A stretch of DNA of 64,000 nt, from positions 1-64,000 of the forward strand of contig JAJDDC010000069.1 in the NCBI GenBank assembly GCA_029260515.1. Direction: 5' to 3'. Positions 45,195 to 54,578 of this stretch are shown in pieces (position 1 is the stretch's first letter; each line of letters opens with the position of its first letter). This DNA comes from Phycisphaerales bacterium. GTDB lineage: Bacteria > Planctomycetota > Phycisphaerae > Phycisphaerales > UBA1924. The notes beneath the pieces were generated by a model that was given only the letters and a program-made list of their open reading frames with translations, was not told where the DNA came from and made no database searches. The position numbers were made by a program, and so were the translations under genes.

Positions 45195-45512
45195 CTACAG
45201 CCGCGCCCTGATCCGCTCGTCCAGGTCCGCGATGACGCGGCGGAGGGTGGCGGCGTCGAGCCGCGGCGGGACGTGCTCGGCGTCGAGCTCGCGGGTCATC
45301 ACGTCCACCATGATCTCGACGACCTTGCTGGGCGGGGCCGCGCCGGCGCAGATGTGGTCGTGGTCGGCCCACGAGAGGGTGATCGTGTGCCCGGTCTCGA
45401 CGCCGTCGGGCCAGGCGACGGTCACGTCGTAGGACCATCCGCCGGGGGTTTGTGTCTCGGCGCCGACGTGCACGCGTGCCACCTCGTCCAGATAGGGGCG
45501 GTACGATCTCAC
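45195..45512 (-). CDS. Hypothetical conserved small protein
   Basis: A 105-residue protein from a GTG at 45512, without signal peptide or membrane segment. It shows YDVTVAWPDGVETGHTITLSWADHDHICAGAAPPSKVVEIMVDVM and a C-terminal helix LRRVIADLDERIRARL. The LSWADHDHICAG segment looks family-like, but I cannot name the family. The open frame continues far upstream through antisense-like Arg/Asp-rich sequence, so the start is uncertain. It is divergent from the MacB-like gene. Confidence 0.55.
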   Translation of the reverse strand: MRSYRPYLDEVARVHVGAETQTPGGWSYDVTVAWPDGVETGHTITLSWADHDHICAGAAPPSKVVEIMVDVMTRELDAEHVPPRLDAATLRRVIADLDERIRARL

Positions 45513-45614
45513 GGCCCGTGTATCGAAGCGGGCGGCGGCGGGGCATGAAAATCGGCGGCCCGCCCCCAAACCGACGAATTTCTCAAGCCCGCACGGGCGC
45601 CGAGGGTCTCCGCG

Positions 45615-46946
45615 TTGACGTTCCTGATCGAGACCATCAAGCTGGGCCTGGCGAACCTGCGGCTGCAGATGCTGCGGAGCATCCTGACGGCGCTGGGGAT
45701 CATCTTCGGCGTCGCGGCGGTGATCACGATGGTGTCGATCGGCGAGGGCTCGACGGCCGAGGCGCTGGCCCAGATCGAACGCCTGGGCGCCAAGAACATC
45801 ATCGTCCGCTCGCAACGCCCGCCGGAGAGCCAGGACGTCGCGGGCGGGCAGCAGCGGTCGAGGAGCCTGAGTTATGGCCTGACGCGCGAGGACCTGCGGG
45901 TCGTCGAGATGAACTTCCCGGACGCCGAGGCGATTGTGCCCCTCAAAGAGGTGGGCGGGCAGGTGTTGCGGGGGCAGAAGCGGCAGGTGTCGCAGACGAT
46001 CGGGACAACGCCGCAGCTCATGGACGCGGCGCGTCTGACGCTCGCCCGCGGGCGGTACCTCAACGAGCGGGACATGGAGGAGCGGGCGCTGGTGTGCGTG
46101 ATCGGGGCGGAGGTCGCCAAGGAGATGTTCTTCCTGGAGGACCCCCTGGGCGAGACGCTCCGCGTTGACGAGACGCCCCTGCAGGTCATCGGCGTGCTGG
46201 GCGGCGTCGGGCTCTCGGGCGGCGCGGGCGCAACGCGGGTCGGGCGGGACATCAACCTGGACATCCACGTCCCTATCACGTCGGCGCGGGCGGTGTTCGG
46301 CGACACCGTCGTCAAGCGCGAGAGCGGGTCGTTCCAAATGTCGGAGATCCAGGTTTCGGAGATCTACCTGGTCGCGCCCACGCGGGAGCGCGTGATCGAC
46401 GACGCCGCGAACCTGCGCCGACTGATGGACCAGCGCCACCCGGGGATGGAAGACCTGGGGATGATCGTGCCCTACGAGCTGCTCGAGACCGCCCGCAAGG
46501 AGGCGTTGACGGGGCAGTGGATCTCCGGGGCGATCGCGGCGATCTCGCTGCTCGTCGGCGGGATCGGGATCATGAACATCATGCTCGCCAGCGTGACCGA
46601 GCGCACGCGGGAGATCGGCATCAGGCGGGCGCTGGGCGCGACGCGCAGGCACATCGTCGCCCAGTTCCTCGTCGAGACGGGCGTGCTCAGCTCCATCGGC
46701 GGGCTGATCGGCGTCGTGCTCGGGCTGTCGCTGAGCGTCGGGCTCAATGTGCTGGTCCCGCTGCTGCCCCAGGCGCCCCTGGTCGGCAAGCACTTCCCGG
46801 CCGACGCGAGCCTGCCCACGCTGGTCTCGGCGTGGTCGGTCGTGGTCGCGTTCCTGGTTGCGGCGGCGACGGGGCTGGTGTTCGGGATCTACCCCGCGCG
46901 CAAGGCCGCGGCCCAGGACCCGATCGTGGCGCTGCGGCACGATTGA
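45615..46946 (+). CDS. MacB-like ABC permease
   Basis: A 443-residue inner-membrane permease of the MacB/FtsX class. The N-terminal segment has LANLRLQMLRSILTALGIIFGVAAVITMVSIGEG, then a periplasmic MacB_PCD domain, and the C-terminal FtsX unit shows VGGIGIMNIMLASVTERTREIGIRRALGATRRHI with three further helices. The start is a TTG at 45615. No ATPase or membrane-fusion protein gene is adjacent, so the partner ATPase must be elsewhere. It converges with the 46952 gene, leaving 5 nt between the stop codons. Confidence 0.9.
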   Translation: MTFLIETIKLGLANLRLQMLRSILTALGIIFGVAAVITMVSIGEGSTAEALAQIERLGAKNIIVRSQRPPESQDVAGGQQRSRSLSYGLTREDLRVVEMNFPDAEAIVPLKEVGGQVLRGQKRQVSQTIGTTPQLMDAARLTLARGRYLNERDMEERALVCVIGAEVAKEMFFLEDPLGETLRVDETPLQVIGVLGGVGLSGGAGATRVGRDINLDIHVPITSARAVFGDTVVKRESGSFQMSEIQVSEIYLVAPTRERVIDDAANLRRLMDQRHPGMEDLGMIVPYELLETARKEALTGQWISGAIAAISLLVGGIGIMNIMLASVTERTREIGIRRALGATRRHIVAQFLVETGVLSSIGGLIGVVLGLSLSVGLNVLVPLLPQAPLVGKHFPADASLPTLVSAWSVVVAFLVAAATGLVFGIYPARKAAAQDPIVALRHD

Positions 46947-46951
46947 GGTCG

Positions 46952-47392
46952 TCAGGCGCCCCGCGTGGCGCCCGAGAGCATGAACATCGCAACGATCGTG
47001 GCGATCATCAAGATCGTGTAGAACGCGTACGCCATGCCCGCTGCGAACAACGCGATCCCCCATGTCTGTTCGAGGGCCTTGCGGACGACGACGGTGTGTA
47101 TCAAGAACCCAGCGGTAAATGTCACCGGGATGACCGCGAGGACGAGCGTGTCGTTGCCGAGCAGCGCGACAGGCGTCCGGAGTATTAGGCGCACGACAGC
47201 GGTGACGAGGATGGCCATGAAGGCGGCTTTGTAGGCCTCTTCGAAGGCGTAGTCCTCGTGGTCGTCGCCCAGGCGGAGGGCGAGCAGGAAGAGCGGCGCC
47301 ACTACAAGCGCGATGACCGCCGCAAAGATCACGCCCAGTATGAGCCCGAGCACGATGCCGATGACAGCGCCGAAGATGGTCGCGGCCTCCAT
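46952..47392 (-). CDS. Hypothetical polytopic membrane protein
   Basis: A 146-residue protein with four or so hydrophobic helices: IFGAVIGIVLGLILGVIFAAVIALVVAPLFLLAL, AAFMAILVTAVVRLIL, TLVLAVIPVTFTAGFLIHTVVV and FAAGMAYAFYTILMIATIVAMFML. A charged cytoplasmic loop DDHEDYAFEEAYK separates the first pair. No family recognised. It starts 12 nt after the infC stop, preceded by GGGGGA within infC, so it is cotranscribed with infC. That position is normally held by rpmI in other bacteria. Confidence 0.72.
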   Translation of the reverse strand: MEAATIFGAVIGIVLGLILGVIFAAVIALVVAPLFLLALRLGDDHEDYAFEEAYKAAFMAILVTAVVRLILRTPVALLGNDTLVLAVIPVTFTAGFLIHTVVVRKALEQTWGIALFAAGMAYAFYTILMIATIVAMFMLSGATRGA

Positions 47393-47404
47393 GTCGATCC
47401 CCCG

Positions 47405-48148
<744 letters not shown>

Positions 48149-48510
48149 CGGGACCGTCGGGCGGAGAAACCTTCTGCGTGCGATGTGTCAGCTCCAGACT
48201 GAAAACGCGAGCGACAGCCGCGCGGCGACGGGCCGGGGCGGTCGAACGGTGAGGATCGGGTCGTGGACTCGGCCCCGCGTGGGCCCCGGGCAGGTCATGA
48301 GCCGCTCTGTTCGGACCCTGGGCGATGACGCCCGGTTCCGTGCTCCATGCTCTGTATCACTGGCGCCTGCTCCCGCGGGTGGTCCCCCCACGCCGACGGG
48401 CGCGGGGCTTGTTGTATTCAACCGTGCCGGACCCGCCAAGGCAAGCCCCATGGGGCGTCCCGAGCCCAGCTCCTGGGCCCGGGCTTCTGTCCGCGGGGCG
48501 GATCCGGCGT
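48149..48510. other. infC leader / kinase 3' intergenic region
   Basis: This region of 362 bp lies between the kinase stop and the infC start, both genes on the minus strand. It should hold the infC promoter and leader. An AGAAGG motif reads on the minus strand 18 nt before the putative AUC start, too far for ordinary Shine-Dalgarno spacing. No riboswitch or ribosomal-protein leader was recognised. Confidence 0.45.
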
Positions 48511-49887
48511 TCATCGGCTGTAGAGCGCAAGGAATATGTTCAGAATCACGCTGATGACGAGCAGGGCCATCAGGATCATGTAGGGGGGCGAGAGCAGGAT
48601 GTCGGAGATCGCCCGCCCGGAGCCCTCGGTCGCGTCCTCCGGGATGCCCTCGGATTGGGCGGCGGCCTCGGCTGCGGCGAGGCTCGCCAGGTCGTCCGCC
48701 GCCAGGACCTCCTTGTGCGCGATCGGCGGCTGCTCGCCCTTCTTGAGTGCCCGCAGGTCCACCAGCAGGTCCGTGGCGGTCTGGTACCGCTTGCGGGAGC
48801 TGCGGGCCATCATCATCTCGATGACCTCGGAGATGCCCGGGCTGAGCTTGGGGTTCACGTGGTCCGGGGGGACCAGCTCGCCCTTGAGGTGCTTGTGCAT
48901 GACCGCCGAGGGGTTCTTGCCCTCGTAGGGCACCGACCCGGTCACCATGTGGTAGAGCGTCGCGCCGAGCGAGTAGATATCCGCGGGCGGGCCGATGTTC
49001 ATCTCGCCCCGGATCTGCTCGGGGGAGATGTAATACGGAGTCCCGAAGGCCTTGCCCTTCTCGGCCTCGGCGGCCTCCAGGTCCGTCACCGCGCGGGCCA
49101 GGCCCATGTCGGCGAGCTTCACCACGCCCTCGCGAGTGATCATGACGTTCTTGGGCTTGACGTCGCGGTGGATGAGGCCCTTGGCGTGCGCGTGCTCCAG
49201 GGCCTCGGCGACCTGGATGATGATGTTCACGGCCTCTTTCTCGGGGTACCGCTTGTGCTCCTGGATGTCGTCGTGAACGGTCCGCCCCGCGACGTACTCC
49301 ATCACGAAGAAGTAGGTGTCGCCCGTGTTGCCGACGTCGAAGGCCTGGACGATGTTGGGGTGGTTGAGCTGGGCCGCGGCGCGTCCCTCGGCGTAGAAGC
49401 GTTCGATGAACTGCGCGTTCTGCGAGTACTTCTTGGGCAGGATCTTGATCGCGACCTCGCGGTTAAGGCTCAGCTGCTTGGCCTTGTAGACCTTGGCCAT
49501 CGCTCCCGCGCCCAGCTCGCCGAGGATCTTGTACCCGGGGATCTTCTGGCCCTGGCGTTCGGCCTCGAGGATCTCGCGGAGGCGGGTGAGCTGACGTTTG
49601 GTGACGTAGTCGCGCTCGACGAGCAGGGCCATGAGCGAGCGGTTGGACTCGTCCTCGTCGGACTGGCGCCGGAGCTCGAGGCAGTGCTTCACCTCGTCGG
49701 AGGTCGCGAGCCCCTGCTCGACGACGAGGCGCCCGACGAGGGTGTCGAGGTTGGTGCCGCTCTTCGCGGCCTCCTGGAGCTTGCGCTCGGCGTCCTCGAC
49801 GCTTGACGGCGCGTTGACATCGCCCGCCGTTGGATCGGCGATGGGGGCGGTCTTGTTGGGGTCGTTGTCTCTGGGATCGTCGCTCAT
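48511..49887 (-). CDS. Tail-anchored Ser/Thr protein kinase
   Basis: A 458-residue Hanks-type kinase. Residues about 45-110 (LVGRLVVEQGLATSDEVKHCLEL ...) resemble the N-terminal domain of GspE-like ATPases. The kinase domain spans about 118-370: glycine loop GELGAGAMAKVY, VAIKIL (K148), HRDVKPKNV at 240, and DMG at 260-262 in place of DFG, then GTPYYISPEQIRG. A C-terminal hydrophobic helix (YMILMALLVISVILNIFLAL) ends seven residues or fewer from the terminus, so the protein is probably tail-anchored with the kinase in the cytoplasm. No PASTA or sensor domain is present. I chose the ATG at 49887. Confidence 0.88.
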   Translation of the reverse strand: MSDDPRDNDPNKTAPIADPTAGDVNAPSSVEDAERKLQEAAKSGTNLDTLVGRLVVEQGLATSDEVKHCLELRRQSDEDESNRSLMALLVERDYVTKRQLTRLREILEAERQGQKIPGYKILGELGAGAMAKVYKAKQLSLNREVAIKILPKKYSQNAQFIERFYAEGRAAAQLNHPNIVQAFDVGNTGDTYFFVMEYVAGRTVHDDIQEHKRYPEKEAVNIIIQVAEALEHAHAKGLIHRDVKPKNVMITREGVVKLADMGLARAVTDLEAAEAEKGKAFGTPYYISPEQIRGEMNIGPPADIYSLGATLYHMVTGSVPYEGKNPSAVMHKHLKGELVPPDHVNPKLSPGISEVIEMMMARSSRKRYQTATDLLVDLRALKKGEQPPIAHKEVLAADDLASLAAAEAAAQSEGIPEDATEGSGRAISDILLSPPYMILMALLVISVILNIFLALYSR

Positions 49888-50069
49888 ATCGAGCTCTGGG
49901 ATCCGATTCGGTTCGCGGGGCAAGCTAGATCCGCCCGAGAGGGCTGTCATACGAATACGGAGTCTACACGCAACCGCGCCTGGACCGAGAACTCGCCCAC
50001 CACCCCCCGCCCGTGTACGCTTCTCGCCTTCGCCGGCCCGGAGCGGCCGATGCCAGCCCGAGGACGTTG

Positions 50070-52052
50070 ATGCTCGTCACGGAAAGCAGGCCGCGCACAC
50101 TCAAGTGGTTCCATGCCGGCCCCCTGCTGTACGGCGACTGGGGCACCAGCCGCCTGTACGTCCTGGGCCTGGCCTTTTTCTATACCGGGGCCGAGGCTTT
50201 CTTCTACCTGATCGCGATCGCCCTGCTGATGGGGGCGGTGGCCTGGGCGTACACGATCATCTGCCGGTGCTTCCCGGACGGGGGCGGGGTGTACACCGCG
50301 GCCCGCCAGCTGAGCCCGACGTTCTCGGTGGTCGGGGCGACGCTGCTCTTGTGCGGGTACCTGATCACCGCCGCCATCTCCGTCGTCGAGGCGCTCCACT
50401 ACTTCGGGATGCCAGACGGCGCCTGGCTCGCGGGCGTGGCGGTGCTCATCATCGCCGCGGTCGGCGGGGTGAACTGGCTGGGCGCCAAGAGCGCCGGTCG
50501 GTTCGCGATGGTGATCGCGCTGGCGGCGTTGGCGGTCTCCGGTGTCATGGCCGCCCTGTGCATCCCCTACCTGCCCGAGGGACTCTCCAAGGTCCACTTC
50601 GACTTCGGGCGGGGGTCCTGGTCCCACTGGACGGACTTCACGCAGATCGTGCTCGCGCTGGCCGGCGTCGAGGCGGTCGCGAACATGACCGGGCTCATGA
50701 AGAAGCCCGTCGCGCGCGAGGCCAAGCGGACGATCTGGCCCGTGCTCATCGAGGTCGTCGGGCTGAACCTGCTGTTCGGGCTCGCGATGACGGCGATGCT
50801 GCTGGCATTGCCGGCGCTGCAGGACGTCGCGATGCCCCTGGCCGACCACTACGCGAGCGACGGGACGATCGCGCTCTCGCCCGAGGCGCAGGCCGCGGCC
50901 GAGGAGATCAAGAACACCGCGATGGAGGTCATCGCCTCGACCGCCGCCGAGCGGGCGTTCGGGGCAGGGGTCGGGCACACGTTCGGCATGATCGCGGCGA
51001 TCGTGTTCGGCCTGCTGCTGCTCTCTGCGACCAACACCGCCGTCATGGCGATGGTCTCGGTCCTGTACGCCATGGGCCAGGACCGCGAGCTGCCCCGCTC
51101 GCTCACGAGGCTCAACTACTCGGGCGTGCCCTCGATCGCGTTGGTCGTCTCGCTCGTCTTCTCGATCGTCATCGTCCTGGTCGAGCGCCGTCCGGAGAAA
51201 CTCGCGGAGCTGTACATCATCGGAGTCTGCGGCGCCATCACGTCCACGGTGATGAGCTGCGCGATCAACAGGAACCTAGAGCTTGGGCGTGCCATCCGGA
51301 TCGGGATGTGGGCCCTCGGGCTCTTGCTGCTGGCGGTGACGCTGACGATCGTCGTGACCAAGCCCAACGCGACGATCTTCGCGGGGGCGGTCGTCGGGGC
51401 GGTCCTCGCGATGCGGGTCGGGCGCAAGGCCGTCACGATCGGCACGCCCGAGCCGATCCCCGAGCCGATCCAGGGGTGGCTCGAGCAGGTGCGGACCGCC
51501 GAGCCCCTGGCGATCGACCCGAGCAAGCCCAAGATCATGCTGGCGGCCAGGGGTCGGTACCAGTCCGAGTTCGCCGTGGACCTGGCGCGCCGGCGGCGTG
51601 CGACGCTGTTCGCGATCTTCGTGCGCACGCTGCGGGTCATGGATGTCGTGCCGGGGCGTGTGCCGCGGATCGAGGACGACCGGGACGCGCAGGAGGCGTT
51701 GGGGACGACGGCGCTTATGGCCAAGGCCGCGGGCGTGCCCTTCCTCCCGATCTACGTGACCAGTTCTGACATCACTGGCGAGATCCTGGACTACACGGTC
51801 ACGTACGGGTGCGAGACGCTGATCATGGGCAAGTCGAAGCGGTCGCTGTTCTCGCGCAAGATCGAGGGCGACGTGGTGACGAAGGTCGCCGAGTCGCTGC
51901 CCGACGACGTGGCGCTGATCACGCGCGCCTCGACGACCCCGCACGTGGGCAAACCCATCGAGCTGCCCGCCGAGGCGTTCGCCGAGCCCGGGCCCGCGGG
52001 CCAGGCCGGCCCCGAGCTGGGCCAGAGCGAGGACGGCGAGCCGGACGTTTGA
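50070..52052 (+). CDS. APC-type amino-acid/cation permease with C-terminal Usp-like domain
   Basis: A 660-residue membrane protein. Residues 1-470 carry about 12 helices of the APC superfamily (FFYTGAEAFFYLIAIALLMGAV, AAISVVEALHYF, TDFTQIVLALAGVEAVANMTGLM). The C-terminal 160 residues contain PKIMLAARGRYQSEFAVDLARRRRATLFAIFVRTLRV and LDYTVTYGCETLIMGKSKRSLF, with a partial GxS-type nucleotide loop resembling universal stress proteins. In related fusions the Usp-like domain regulates transport. The substrate is unknown. The ATG is preceded by GAGGACGTTG. It lies 15 bp upstream of the pcrA-like gene, so the two may be cotranscribed. Confidence 0.82.
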   Translation: MLVTESRPRTLKWFHAGPLLYGDWGTSRLYVLGLAFFYTGAEAFFYLIAIALLMGAVAWAYTIICRCFPDGGGVYTAARQLSPTFSVVGATLLLCGYLITAAISVVEALHYFGMPDGAWLAGVAVLIIAAVGGVNWLGAKSAGRFAMVIALAALAVSGVMAALCIPYLPEGLSKVHFDFGRGSWSHWTDFTQIVLALAGVEAVANMTGLMKKPVAREAKRTIWPVLIEVVGLNLLFGLAMTAMLLALPALQDVAMPLADHYASDGTIALSPEAQAAAEEIKNTAMEVIASTAAERAFGAGVGHTFGMIAAIVFGLLLLSATNTAVMAMVSVLYAMGQDRELPRSLTRLNYSGVPSIALVVSLVFSIVIVLVERRPEKLAELYIIGVCGAITSTVMSCAINRNLELGRAIRIGMWALGLLLLAVTLTIVVTKPNATIFAGAVVGAVLAMRVGRKAVTIGTPEPIPEPIQGWLEQVRTAEPLAIDPSKPKIMLAARGRYQSEFAVDLARRRRATLFAIFVRTLRVMDVVPGRVPRIEDDRDAQEALGTTALMAKAAGVPFLPIYVTSSDITGEILDYTVTYGCETLIMGKSKRSLFSRKIEGDVVTKVAESLPDDVALITRASTTPHVGKPIELPAEAFAEPGPAGQAGPELGQSEDGEPDV

Positions 52053-52067
52053 GCCATACGCTTGGTG

Positions 52068-54497
52068 ATGGACGGACCCATGACCCCTGACGCGGAGGCG
52101 TCGTCGGCGATGGCGGACGAGACGCTCGACGGGCTGACCGAGCCCCAACGCGAGGCCGTGACCACGACCGAGGGGCCGGTGCTCGTGCTCGCGGGCCCGG
52201 GCTCGGGCAAGACGCGGGTGATCACGCGGCGGATCGCGCACCTGCTGAGCCTGGGCGTCCCGCCCTGGTCGATCCTGGCGCTGACGTTCACCAACAAGGC
52301 CGCGTCCGAGATGCGCCTCCGGGTCATACACAACGTCCTGGGCGAGGACGCGGGCGAGGAGCAGGCGAGGGCCGATCGGCGGACCCGGGGCCTGACGATT
52401 ACCACTTTTCACTCGCTGTGCGCCCGCCTGCTGCGCCGGTACGCCGAGCAGGCGCAGATCCCGGGTCTCAGGCCCGACTACACGATCTACGACGCGGCTG
52501 ACCAGGCATCGGCGATGAAGAAGGTCCTCAAGGACATGGGCCTGTCGGGCTCGAACTGGCCGCCGCGGAGCGTCCTCGCGGCGATCTCGAACGCGAAGAA
52601 CGAGCTGAAGGACGCGGAGGCGTACGCCACCGACGCGCGGGATTTCTACTCGACGCAGCTGGCGAAGATCTACTCGGCCTACGCCGGCTCGCTCCGCAAG
52701 GCGGGGGCGATCGACTTCGACGACCTGCTGCTGCACACCGCGAAGATGCTCGGCGAGCACGAGGACATCCGAGCCGAGCTGCAGGAACGCTGGCAGTACC
52801 TGCTCATCGACGAGTACCAGGACACCAACCACGCCCAGTTCCGTATCGCATCGCTGCTGGCGGGCGAGGGGCGCGTGCTGCCGGGCGAGACCGAGCCCAG
52901 CGAGCCGAACATATGCGTCGTGGGCGACCCGGACCAGTCGATCTACGCCTGGCGGGGCGCGGACATCTCCAACATCCTCGAGTTCGAAGAGCGGTACCCG
53001 GGCGCGCGGGTCATCACGCTGGGCGAAAACTTTCGTTCGACCCGGCGGATCCTGGGCGTCGCCGACAGCCTGATCCGCAACAACACGCGGCGCAAGCACA
53101 AGGACCTGTTCACGAGCATCGAGGGTGGCGAGGCCTGCGAGGTAACGCTCTGCCGCGACGAGCGGCACGAGGCCGAGCTGGTCAGCGACTGGTTCAACCT
53201 GCTCAAGGAGGAGGAGGGCCTGTCCTGGAAGGACATGGCCGTCTTCTACCGCACCAACGCGCTCTCGCGTGTCATGGAAGAAGCACTGCGCCAGGCATCG
53301 ATCCCGTACGTGATCGCCCGCGGGACGGCCTTCTACCAGCGCGAAGAAGTCAAGAACGCGCTGGCGTACCTCCGCGTCGTCGCGAACGCCGACGACGACG
53401 TCTCGCTCGCACGCGTGGTCAACACGCCCGCCCGAGGGATCGGCAAGTCGAGCCTGGACATCATCGGCGCCGCCGCCAGCCGGTCGGGCATCCCCCTCTG
53501 GGAAGGGCTGGGCCGGGCGGGCGAGCTGCAGGGCCTGACCGACCGCTCACGCAAGGCGATCGCCAAGTTTGTCGAGACGGTCAACGCCTGGACGGGCGCG
53601 GGCTCGTTCATGGGCGAGTCGGTCGCGGCGTCCCTGCACGAGCTGGTCGAGCGGGTCGTGCGTGAGTCCGGGCTGGAGGCGTCATACAAGAAGCAGGCGC
53701 TGACGAGCGGGCTCGAATCGGACAGCGAGCGGCTGGACAACCTCGCCGAGCTCGTCTCGTCGGCGCGCGCGTTCGAGAGTGAGTACGACCCGGGATCGGA
53801 CCCGGCCTCGTTCCCGGGCGTCCAGGCGGCCGCCGCCGGCGCAGAGCCGCAGACCCCCCCCCTGCTCGCGGTCCTCCGGGCGTACCTCGAATCGGTCTCG
53901 CTCGTCGCGGACGCGGACAAGGTGGACCCGGCCCAGGGCGCTGTCACGCTGATGACTTTCCACGCGGCCAAGGGCCTCGAGTTCCCGGGAGTCGCGATGA
54001 TCGGGCTCGAGGAGGGTACGCTGCCCCACTCGCGTGCGTTCGAGTCCGAGGATGCGCTCGAAGAGGAGCGGCGCCTCGCGTTCGTGGGTGTGACCCGCGC
54101 GATGCGCCGACTGCTCGTCACGACCGCCAAGTACCGGACGATCCGCGGCGCCACCGAACGCACCATCGCCTCGCGGTTCCTCGACGAGCTGGGCGGCGAG
54201 CACACACGCGTGTCCGACCAGTCCGACGAGGACATGGTCGAGCGTGACTACGACCAGGGCGCGGCCATGTCCGGCGAACTCGACGCCGTCCGCGAGCAGC
54301 GCCGGGCCATCTCCGGCGCCGGCGACCGCTACCGGGCCGAGTTCCCGGTCGGTTGCCTTGTCCGCCACCCCCAGTTCGGCGAGGGCGAGGTGCTCACGAT
54401 CACCGGGGGCCAGCACGCCCGGGCCAGGATCCGATTCCGCCATGTGGGCGAGAAAACGCTCGTGCTCGAGTATGCCCGCCTGCGGCGGATCGAGTAG
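52068..54497 (+). CDS. pcrA: UvrD/PcrA-type DNA helicase
   Basis: Superfamily 1A 3'-5' helicase used in repair and replication restart, 809 residues. Motif I is LAGPGSGKTRV, Ia ALTFTNKAASEM, II LLIDEYQDTNHAQ, III VVGDPDQSIYAWRGADISNI, IV ENFRSTRRIL, V/VI TFHAAKGLEFPGVAMIGLEEGTLP and EERRLAFVGVTRAMRRL. The C-terminus holds a Tudor-like domain (VGCLVRHPQFGEGEVLTI), which PcrA uses for RNA-polymerase contact. I chose the ATG at 52068; TTG and GTG codons just upstream are alternatives. It works in the same repair context as uvrA and uvrB, but is not linked to them. Confidence 0.95.
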   Translation: MDGPMTPDAEASSAMADETLDGLTEPQREAVTTTEGPVLVLAGPGSGKTRVITRRIAHLLSLGVPPWSILALTFTNKAASEMRLRVIHNVLGEDAGEEQARADRRTRGLTITTFHSLCARLLRRYAEQAQIPGLRPDYTIYDAADQASAMKKVLKDMGLSGSNWPPRSVLAAISNAKNELKDAEAYATDARDFYSTQLAKIYSAYAGSLRKAGAIDFDDLLLHTAKMLGEHEDIRAELQERWQYLLIDEYQDTNHAQFRIASLLAGEGRVLPGETEPSEPNICVVGDPDQSIYAWRGADISNILEFEERYPGARVITLGENFRSTRRILGVADSLIRNNTRRKHKDLFTSIEGGEACEVTLCRDERHEAELVSDWFNLLKEEEGLSWKDMAVFYRTNALSRVMEEALRQASIPYVIARGTAFYQREEVKNALAYLRVVANADDDVSLARVVNTPARGIGKSSLDIIGAAASRSGIPLWEGLGRAGELQGLTDRSRKAIAKFVETVNAWTGAGSFMGESVAASLHELVERVVRESGLEASYKKQALTSGLESDSERLDNLAELVSSARAFESEYDPGSDPASFPGVQAAAAGAEPQTPPLLAVLRAYLESVSLVADADKVDPAQGAVTLMTFHAAKGLEFPGVAMIGLEEGTLPHSRAFESEDALEEERRLAFVGVTRAMRRLLVTTAKYRTIRGATERTIASRFLDELGGEHTRVSDQSDEDMVERDYDQGAAMSGELDAVREQRRAISGAGDRYRAEFPVGCLVRHPQFGEGEVLTITGGQHARARIRFRHVGEKTLVLEYARLRRIE

Positions 54498-54578
54498 CCG
54501 CCGGTATAGTCGGGGGCGGAGCGCCGGGGTCGCGGCCCCGCTCGCCTTGACCAGGATCAGAGACGACGGGGAGGTTTT

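Noticed and set aside
48188..48514. 108-codon minus-strand frame in the infC leader
   Set aside because: Pro/Ala/Arg-rich translation with no family and no ribosome binding site; the region is better read as leader.
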